Source of the DNA: Lactifluus volemus | Lineage: Eukaryota > Basidiomycota > Agaricomycetes > Russulales > Russulaceae | Assembly (NCBI GenBank): GCA_022376515.1 | Contig: WTXI01000615.1 | Span: 1-11,128, forward strand | DNA: 11,128 nucleotides | Reading direction: 5' to 3' | Shown: piece after piece, positions 1 to 6,554 of the stretch | Numbering within the stretch: the stretch's first letter is position 1 | How the letters are laid out: every line of letters starts with the position of its first letter | The notes under the pieces: generated by a model | The model's input: only the letters and a program-made list of their open reading frames with translations | Told to the model about the DNA's origin: nothing | Database searches by the model: none | Translations under genes and position numbers: made by a program

Positions 1-1150
1 ACACCAAAGGTTCCGTCAAGTATGAGCTGGGAACGGTGGACATAGGACCATGCTGCATCCTCCATGTCCTTCGTTGATATAAAGATCTCGAAGCGATCAC
101 CACGCTTCGCTCTAGCGCTATAATGAAAGACGCATTCGGCTAGATCTTTTGAGAATTGAGGTGAGTCTGGATTCATCCAGTCGTGAACATTGTCCTCGGC
201 ACGCTTTTTGATATCGATCCCTTGGGATTGCTGATGCCGGGCGTAGATCCGACGAAGATCAGAGCCCTGTATATTATATCGGAAATTGGCCTGCTCTGGG
301 TGAGTGGTCCACTGTTCGCGATATGCTAGCTGATGGTACATTTCCAGGTTGCGTATCTGAATGGACGTGATACTGTGTTTTTAATATAGTCAGCTCAGTT
401 CGGGGCTCATCTATTGTTGGTACGTGCCTAGCTCCTTCCCTCAGTTGTGCTAACGCCACTTCAATCACATGAGGATGCAGGGGGATGGATGGCATTCGCG
501 TCATAACACCAAGTTGACATTCTGGGTTATGCTCTAGGATGCCAACAATGCGACGTATTTTGAGAGGCTGTTTTTCGTATGTGATGTCGGCATGGGCCAA
601 GCACCCAGTGAAATCATAAGGTGAGTATCGCTTCCCTGTATCTTCATTTGAACGTTGACGGGTTGTTGCATCTCGACGCGCTTTGTGGTTGTACCCACAT
701 TTGCTGAAAGCATGGTATGTTAATTATATTCTATTAAGTACATGAAGCGACACTGAATACCATTGAAGTAGTATGCGTTTAACACCAGCGTTGGCTTTCT
801 CAGACCGCCATGTGGATGACCACACTGTCATCCATCGGCTCTCGAGTTGCTCCAAGCTCGGTAAGTCTAGCTTATTTTGTGAAAGCAGAGCGTTTGCTGA
901 TGCCTGGGAAGGTGGGGAGCTGTTGAATGTCTGTCGGATAACCAGCTCCTTTTGATAGTGTGCTTCAATTGCTTGGGCTTGCACATCATCGCACCACAGC
1001 CTTTGAGTTGATACCTATGTAGATAATTAGCAGGTGACTTAGTAACCCTAATGTGCATACCTTGACCCCATCTTGTTTTAGATCCTGTCGATACGGAATA
1101 ATACCCACAGACGTCGGGCTGATCAGAGACATGTGGGATGGTGCCGCCAT
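1..1150 (-). CDS. MULE-type (Mutator-like) transposase, N-terminal part, cut by the left edge
   Basis: The proposed exons are 1150-1061, 1014-761, 703-424 and 356-1; the introns of 46, 57 and 67 nt all have GT and AG ends. Joined, they read without a break for about 326 residues. Visible elements are a Cys-rich stretch across the second junction (QC then KCGYNHKARRD), TGCLAHADI, then LEHNPEC and PLHPHVIEVALAQLREGA. Near the edge come FHYSARAKRGDRFEI and SQLILDGTFGV, which I take as the start of the MULE transposase domain with its first catalytic Asp. From memory this order is typical of transposases abundant in agaricomycete genomes. By family knowledge such a protein would cut and paste its own element; the rest of the catalytic core lies outside the window. 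The start at 1150 (MAAPSHMS) is the first ATG of the frame; an extra upstream exon is possible. No frame break is seen, unlike the host genes. Family assignment is good, exact start uncertain. Confidence 0.75.
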
Positions 1151-1515
1151 TGGAAGATTAGTAGGTAAAGACACCGACGCGTGGTGTCTGACTCTGTAGC
1201 ATAGTTGGACTTGTAGATCTTGATCCCACTAACCGGGATGAAATTCTATTCTCATTAAACTCCTCTGCACCGGACAGAACGCCAGTTCTGGCAATGGCAC
1301 GCGCGTAGTATTTGCGCAATCTGAATACACTTGTCAACCGTGTGATTTCAACCCTCAAGAATCCCGCTCTCATTGCAAGGTACATTACTGCTGTGTCGGC
1401 ATCATCAGCATGAATGGGCTAATTGTTTGTGCCCTCCTTGGTCTGATTAAATAGTGCCTGATGTCTTCCATGCGGGTTGCTACATATCCCGTAAGTTTAA
1501 TTTATTCCCGCTCAA

Positions 1516-1570
1516 GATCGCGCTGGTATATCGCTACAGATCGCGCTGGTATTTCGCTAAGGATCGCGCT
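1516..1570. repeat. 23-bp tandem repeat, about 2.4 copies
   Basis: Copies begin at 1516, 1539 and 1562, each with GATCGCGCT. The first two full units differ at only three positions (GGTATATCGCTACA versus GGTATTTCGCTAAG after the shared start), and the third stops after nine bases. A weak degenerate copy may precede the first. The repeat lies between the transposase start and the COX6A promoter, so it may be subterminal sequence of the element or an ordinary minisatellite. Confidence 0.8.
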
Positions 1571-1600
1571 CATCCCGACGTCTTTCCTATTTAAGCTACT

Positions 1601-1616
1601 GGGGCGGGGAGGGGCG
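1601..1616 (+). promoter_or_regulatory. GC-box / AGGGG (STRE-like) cluster
   Basis: The run GGGGCGGGGAGGGGCG contains a GC-box-like core and AGGGG. In fungi AGGGG/CCCCT is the stress-response element bound by Msn2/4-type C2H2 zinc fingers. It lies about 200 bp before the COX6A start codon. The base run is seen directly; the role is inference. Confidence 0.35.
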
Positions 1617-1733
1617 TTACGACCGTGACGATGTGTAAGACTGCCTTACTTGGATTATAGGCGCTTATCGGAAATGGGCAATCTTTGTGTGACAGCGTGA
1701 TGTTATGTAATTTTTCCATATACGGTAGGTAGA

Positions 1734-1741
1734 TCACGTGA
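1734..1741. promoter_or_regulatory. TCACGTGA palindrome (CACGTG E-box) upstream of COX6A
   Basis: A perfect 8-bp palindrome with a CACGTG core sits about 80 bp before the COX6A ATG. CACGTG is the usual site for Cbf1-type bHLH factors, which in fungi act at respiratory and sulfur-metabolism genes. A one-mismatch relative, TCATGTGA, occurs at 2448-2455 before the epimerase gene. Function is inferred from position only. Confidence 0.4.
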
Positions 1742-1819
1742 AAATTATGTCATTCTTTGTTACAGCTCACTATCCACCATATCCCTTGTGACACTTTCAT
1801 TTCCCTCTTTACAGAAAAA

Positions 1820-2417
1820 ATGTCTCTCGTCGCTCGTAGCACACGCTCTGCTACACGCATCATTTCAAGGACTCGTCCCTACTCTGTTGTAGTCGACGCA
1901 CCCTCCTCTGAATGGGTTGCCAAGCGTGAAGCCATCAAGCACCACGCCCAAGGTAATCTCCATATCACCTCGACCGTCCCAATTGATTTTGATCACACTG
2001 TAGGCACAACCAGCCTCTGGCGTAGGATCAGGTTTGTGTAATTCACGAACCGTTTCGTTTGTCTAATCATTTCTTCGGCAGCTTTTTCGTTTGCTTCCCC
2101 ACCGGTGCGTTGCCATACCCTCGACCGAAATCGATGCTGACTCCCTTTTTTCACTTTGACTTTAGCTATCGCCGTCACTATCTGGGTGAGAAACGTTGAG
2201 GCTGAACATGCTGAACATCAAGAACACATCAAGGAGGAGAACGGTGGCCATTTGCCTGAGTACCTGGGTACGATTACCTCAACAAGCGTGTCAAGCCATA
2301 TCCGTGGGGACCTAACAGCCTCTTCTTCAATCCCCATGTACGCCCTTTATGCGACACCAGGGACTAATTTTCTGATGCTTGATTATTTTGCAGGTTAATA
2401 AGGACATGAGTGATTAG
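1820..2417 (+). CDS. COX6A: Cytochrome c oxidase subunit VIa (COX6A), with one apparent frame break
   Basis: A small inner-membrane subunit of respiratory complex IV, encoded in the nucleus. Exons are 1820-1952, 2004-2031, 2082-2104, 2166-2337 and 2394-2417, all with GT-AG introns. The protein starts MSLVARSTRSATR, an Arg/Ser-rich mitochondrial presequence ending near RPYS. Then come WVAKREAIKHHAQG and TTSLWRRI, one membrane segment (FFVCFPTAIAVTIWV), VRNVEAEHAEHQEHIKEENG, and the family C-terminus YLNKRVKPYPWGPNSLFFNP followed by HVNKDMSD. Between PEY (ends 2263) and DYLNKR (from 2272) the frame is off by one missing base, most simply a T from GGTTAC. With that base the coding length is 381 nt, 126 residues, normal for the family. 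The start ATG follows AAAAA directly. Identity is firm; the break is treated as a probable sequence error. Confidence 0.93.
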
Positions 2418-2503
2418 AATAACGGGTTGTCTAATAACTATTTTGAATCATGTGATCATTCGTCCGAGTTGAATCGATCCGCTGCGACATTGTCTCTATC
2501 ATC
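2418..2503 (+). promoter_or_regulatory. 86-bp COX6A–RPE1 intergenic space holding the epimerase promoter
   Basis: Only 86 bp separate the COX6A stop from the epimerase ATG, so the COX6A 3' UTR and the RPE1 promoter must overlap here or extend into the genes. TCATGTGA lies at 2448-2455. A pyrimidine-rich leader (TTGTCTCTATCATC) precedes the ATG. No clear TATA box was seen. Confidence 0.45.
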
Positions 2504-3600
2504 ATGCCACCTGCTATCATTTCCCCCTCTGTACTTGCCTCTGATTTCGGTCAACTCACTGCTGAGTGTAAGCGTATGTTGAGAGGTGGTGCACAATGGC
2601 TTCACATGGGTACGTTACCCGGCGCATTCAATCTGGTAGAGGATATCCTCTAAAAGCTCGTGCTTGAGAAGATGTCATGGACGGGTAAGAGCGTCACGGT
2701 ATATTCCCTCGTATGTGTGTATTTTATACACGTCCCACACATCCCAGGCACTTCGTCCCTAATATCACCATGGGTAATTGCACATATGCAACTCGTTTCC
2801 ACCTACCACCTTGACTATCGTCGTCACTCCTCAGGTGCTCCCGTCCTTGCGAGTGTTTCAAAGGGTGTGCCAGGATTTTCATGGATTGCCATATGATGGT
2901 TGCTCAGCCAGAGAAGGTGCAACGTGTCTCTCTCTTCGCGAGTGTTGACTGACTCCCTGGCCATTATCAAGTGGGTGAACGACATTGCGGACGCCGGAGG
3001 ATCACTCTACTGCTTCCACATTGAGGCTACATGTTGGCTCTCCCCCCACCCTTAAAATACCCCCATATGCTTACCAAAAATTCATGCGCAGCTGATCCCA
3101 TCTCTCTTATACACTCCATTCATGAGAGAAATATGAAGGCAGGGGTAGCAATATCCCCAGACACACCGTCCACTTCGATATCGGAAGAAGTCGGCGAACT
3201 TGCCGATATGCTTCTCGTCATGACTGTATATCCGGGTAATATACCAAATATATGATATCTTCACGACACTCTTAACCAGTAACATTTCCCAGGACGTGGC
3301 GGGCAAAAATTCATCGAACGTTGCGTTCCCAAGGTCGCGGAGCTCCGGGCACGGTTCCCTGATAAAGACATTGAGGTGGACGGAGGCGTGGGTCCCAAGA
3401 CGATTCACGTCTGTGCACAAGCAGGCAGGTCCTATTTGTTATCTCTCGGCATCGAGAAGCAGCTTAATTGTGCACGCATGGCAGGGAGCAACGTCATCGT
3501 AGCTGGCACGGCCATCTTCGGTGCGGACAAACCTGACGAAGTCATCGCGACTCTCAAGTCTGTTGTCAACACAGCCCAGGCGAGAATCGCGAACCATTAA
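2504..3600 (+). CDS. RPE1: Ribulose-5-phosphate 3-epimerase, with one apparent frame break
   Basis: Interconverts D-ribulose 5-phosphate and D-xylulose 5-phosphate in the non-oxidative pentose phosphate pathway (cytosol, TIM barrel, metal-dependent). Exons: 2504-2609, 2672-2684, 2748-2773, 2835-2916, 2972-3032, 3092-3235, 3293-3428 and 3489-3600. Family motifs in order: AIISPSVLASDF, WLHMD-VMDG-HFVPNIT (metal ligands His and Asp), MDCHMMVAQPEKWV, HIEATSDP, ISPDTPS, MTVYPGRGGQKFIE, EVDGGVGPKT (second catalytic Asp), GTAIFGADKPDE. The frame slips by one missing base in the TTTT run at 2876-2879, between KGVPG and FMDCHMM. Adding it gives 681 nt and 226 residues, the usual size. The last intron can be read as GT-AG (3429-3488) or GC-AG (3425-3484), giving the same protein. 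Identity is very secure. Confidence 0.95.
2672..2684 (+). other. 13-nt microexon of the epimerase gene
   Basis: ATGTCATGGACGG sits between a 62-nt intron ending AAG and a 63-nt intron starting GTAAGA. Joined to the flanking G residues it encodes D-V-M-D-G, which contains a metal-ligand Asp of the epimerase active site. Skipping it would shift the frame and remove a catalytic residue, so it must be spliced in for an active enzyme. Confidence 0.85.
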
Positions 3601-3938
3601 TCGGTTCGATATTGGATCCAGGACAGTAGATCAACGGTTCCATACTCAAAGTTCACACCACTATCGCTTGTATTGTTTAGGATGTCCTGAATAGATGGCG
3701 TGAATTCCCTACTTGAATCTATTGTCGTCAATGTTCCGCTGTCGCAGTGCTTGTACATCCCGAGGCACGTAACGAACTATAGATGAAGGATAAAGGTGGA
3801 TTATGTAGATTTAGTGGTCAGATGTGAGCACGTGTACTTTACACTATAGTGAAGCGGGTATACAAGTGGTAGATGGGAGTCCGAAGAGCCCAATATCCGT
3901 GATCTGCGACCACCCCCTGTTGGGGGTTGGTTGGCTCA
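3601..3938. other. Convergent 3' intergenic space between RPE1 and the glycosyltransferase
   Basis: Two genes end facing each other across 338 bp, so this stretch should hold both 3' UTRs and polyadenylation sites. I see no conserved coding frame, RNA gene or clear repeat. Short frames present on the plus strand lack family features. Confidence 0.6.
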
Positions 3939-6377
3939 TCACCATTGAAGCCATTCGCCGTACATGTTCGGCCGCTCCCCCCGGATGTATGCCTCAAATG
4001 TACGCTTGAGCACGGTGGCCCAATCTAAATCACGCTTATCTTGCGTCACCTTCCCTAGTGTTTCCTGTGTAGTATGAGTGGCATTATACGCAATGTCGTT
4101 GTTGAGGCGTGCGATTCGTTCGCCATCAACGAATTTCGGACCAAGGTCCGGGAAATTCCGCGAAGGGTCAAACGGCTTCCACCTACAGAGATGGTCAGCA
4201 AGAAGGTAAGGCTCAGCCGACAAGTGTCTTACCAGAAATTATGAAAATGATACGAGTACGCTCCGCGGAAGAATCCCTCGAATCCAAGTGCTTGCGGTGC
4301 AGCACTATTCTGCAGTGGAGTATCGAAGAAATCGGCAAACCTGTTTGACGGCATAAGAACTACAAAGTAGAGAGCACGGACGTAGAACACTCACTCGCTA
4401 AAGTAGGGCTGCGGTGGTCGATCTCTCTGATAGTACTCCGTGTTCAACCAGGCCGAATCAAAGAGCGCGTCTGGTAACCGAAGGAGAAGGCCCTCGAGGT
4501 AGGCGTCCTTGGTGTACTTTGAGACCGTCATTGGATGGAAATCCAGACCATTTTTCAATGCAGTTCTGAAAAGAAACGATCCAAGTGCTGAACCTCTGTT
4601 CATCCGCAGACCGCGGTATTATACTTTTCAAGACGGGACCATCGGTAGGCAAAGGCACCCTTCCACCCCCAAAGTTCCTCCCAGTCGCGTAAGAAGATGG
4701 TGTCCGCGTCGAGGTACACGCCGCCGAAACGGGCACAGGACGAACCGAGCCATGTCGGAAAGAATGACGGATAAATCGGTCATAAGAATCCGCAGACTTT
4801 GAACCCAGACGGTTGAGCATCTCGTCCTCGTTGCCCTTTGCATTTGCACCTCCCGAGTTGGCTGAGGCGGTGACCGACTTGGAACTGGTGGAATCGTCGT
4901 GATGAACGGAGATAATATGCCCGCCGGAATTGAATAGCGTATCCTTCAATACTCTCCATTCGTCTTTGATCTCTGGGATGCCGTCCAACTGTTCCGTTGT
5001 GTTCCACATTTTGAACTTGATCACTTCTTTAAATCGTGGATGCAGAAGGGCGACGCCCAAGGACTGGACTTGAGCTGTTCAAACATGTCATGTAAAGCGT
5101 TGGGATTCGGTATGGCGGCTGCAGGACCCGGGTTGATCCACAACCAGAATTGCGGACGACATACGTGCGCGTCAGGAGTATCCTCATGTAACCTCAAGTT
5201 TTGCGTGAAGAGGAAGGAGAGAAGAGCGAGATACGGCTTGTCGGTGAATGGTCCTGTCCAGAACATGTGAAAAAGGCGAGGGTTCTCCGGATCGCAGTGG
5301 AAGGTAAGGTGTGGTAGGGATGATGCTCAAGGGGTGGAGGAAGCTGGAGAGGGAGTTCCCATCCCGTGCGCGGCTTCTTAAGAAGACCAGCGTTAGGGTC
5401 GATGGATACCGAAGGTCGGAAAATGGGGTCGAAACCACCCGAACTTGTAACAGGTTCCACCGGCTTGCCGACTGGTCCATCTTCCAAATAGATATACCTC
5501 CAGTCGTCTACATCCCCCGCCGTAAGCGCGCCCCATTATCAAGACCACCACCTATGCGTAGGACCTCTAAGCAGTCGCGGACATACTACGGTAAGATATA
5601 AGTGTCATCGATAGAATTGCAAGACACGAAACACGAACCTTGGAGGGAAAATCGCATAAATCCATGATTATATCTAGATCAGCGACGCTTCCGGGTACCG
5701 GTCTTGGGGATATGCGACATCGGGCGGGCGGGCTTGAACATCTAGATAGACACGTTTGGGACCGTGACCTACGGTCTCACCGACAGCTGCACCAGGCGGT
5801 CTAAACCGCGAAGGGATTTTTGCAACCTTCCGTGGAGGCAGAGCAGGATTGAGAGGGGGAACTTTCATGCCTATCGCCTTTGGGACTGGGAAAAAAAAAG
5901 TGTAAGCGCCCAGACATCAATCCCAGCAAAAAACGCACTGTCTCGACTGCTGGGATAATGGCCGCTTTGAACCTCCCACTGCCATATTTTCTGTAGGTCC
6001 TCCCGACCAAAGACGAGGGTTGGAGGTTCCCCGGGGAATAGAGGAGCTGCCCATTGCTTCTCCCGGGTTCTGAGGCGCTGGACGATAGCGAAGATAGTGA
6101 ATAATATGGACACGCAAGTGAGGAGAAGGACGAGCGTTCCCCGGCGACGGGAGAAGTGGGAACGGGTAAATCGGTGAAAAAGTGGTAGGTTGGGTAGGAT
6201 GATGTGGAGATGTCGGTTTCGGAGGCCGGGAATGGGAAGGTACAGGGAGAAGGTCCAAGAAGGCGGCTTGGGATGTCTGAGCTTCTTCTCGTGAATTGAA
6301 GGAGTGAAAACGGGGAGTCCGTTTGGTGACCTTGATAGGTCACGAAGCCCGTTTTGACGAGAATTTGAGGGGTACAT
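3939..6377 (-). CDS. Type II membrane glycosyltransferase, DXD / GT32-like, with several apparent frame breaks
   Basis: Probably a Golgi or ER glycosyltransferase that uses a nucleotide-sugar donor. Exons on the minus strand: 6377-5939, 5885-5639, 5564-4395, 4340-4233, 4182-3939. The basic Pro/Ser-rich N-terminus is followed by one membrane anchor (GTLVLLLTCVSILFTIFAIV, residues about 80-99), the type II arrangement. The lumenal part holds FHCDPENPRLFHMFWTGPFT, VALLHPRFKEVIKFKMWN, and the core RFGGVYLDADTIFLRDWEEL, where DAD is the metal- and sugar-nucleotide-binding DXD motif. AFAYRWSRLEKYNTAV and GFEGFFRGAYSYHFHNFWW follow. A Ser/Gly/Ala-rich loop precedes the core. The frame changes near 4609, 4733, 4796, 5069, 5305, 5523 and 5704; each is solved by one or two missing bases, mostly in short homopolymers. 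Corrected length is about 738 residues. The group is clear; donor, acceptor and exact CAZy family are not. Confidence 0.8.
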
Positions 6378-6380
6378 GCA

Positions 6381-6415
6381 CGAGCGAGACGAGACGAAAC
6401 GAAACGAGAGGAAAC
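6381..6415 (-). promoter_or_regulatory. Pyrimidine-rich 5' leader with 5-nt periodicity, upstream of the glycosyltransferase
   Basis: Read on the minus strand, the 35 bases just before the start codon are almost wholly C/T with a recurring TCGTT/TCGTC/TCGCT unit. CT-rich tracts just before the ATG are common around fungal transcription starts, so this is probably leader or core promoter. The 5-nt repetition makes it a potential microsatellite. Confidence 0.5.
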
Positions 6416-6541
6416 TAACTAAATTCTTGGCGCGTCAAAGTCTGAAGTCCGTGACAACGCAGCCGTGAGCGTGAGAATTGAGGCCACTTCAAGTTAAACA
6501 GACTACAGACAAGTACTATCTTACCCGTACACCTCTTAATT

Positions 6542-6547
6542 TTTATT
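6542..6547 (-). terminator. AATAAA polyadenylation-like hexamer after pyruvate kinase
   Basis: On the minus strand AATAAA begins 7 nt after the pyruvate kinase stop codon, inside the A-rich run AAATGAAAATAAAAATT. That is closer to the stop than usual, so it may be only part of an A-rich positioning region. Confidence 0.35.
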
Positions 6548-6554
6548 TTCATTT

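Larger units (their letters stand above)
1151..1819. other. Divergent intergenic region between transposase and COX6A
   Basis: No gene is supported here. An ATG-initiated minus-strand frame of 75 codons lies at 1385-1158, but it shows no family resemblance and I could not splice it in phase to the transposase. The region must hold the COX6A promoter and possibly the end of the transposable element. It contains a 23-bp tandem repeat (1516-1570), a G-rich box (1601-1616) and the palindrome TCACGTGA (1734-1741). No terminal inverted repeat or target duplication can be defined from one end of the element. Confidence 0.6.
6378..6554. other. 177-bp space: pyruvate kinase 3' end and glycosyltransferase promoter
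   Basis: Both flanking genes are on the minus strand. The pyruvate kinase 3' UTR and the glycosyltransferase promoter share these 177 bases. No coding frame with family features is present. Confidence 0.5.

Noticed and set aside
1158..1385. 75-codon ATG-initiated minus-strand frame as an upstream transposase exon
   Set aside because: I tried the donors near 1166-1172 (minus strand) with the acceptor before the PTSVGI segment, and no combination gave the right phase. No similarity was recognised.
1516..1570. CRISPR-like array
   Set aside because: Direct 23-bp units without spacers in a eukaryotic intergenic region; this is a simple tandem repeat.
2261..2880. Programmed ribosomal frameshifting in COX6A and RPE1
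   Set aside because: No slippery heptamer followed by a fold is evident, and similar slips occur in three other unrelated genes. Sequence error is the simpler explanation.
3082..3420. 112-codon minus-strand frame
   Set aside because: It is antisense to epimerase exons 6-7, which are certain from YPGRGGQKF and EVDGGVGPKT.
5801..6343. 180-codon alternative minus-strand frame overlapping the glycosyltransferase N-terminus
   Set aside because: The frame starting at 6377 has the basic N-terminus, membrane anchor and a good intron leading into the conserved part. The 180-codon frame is a shadow.
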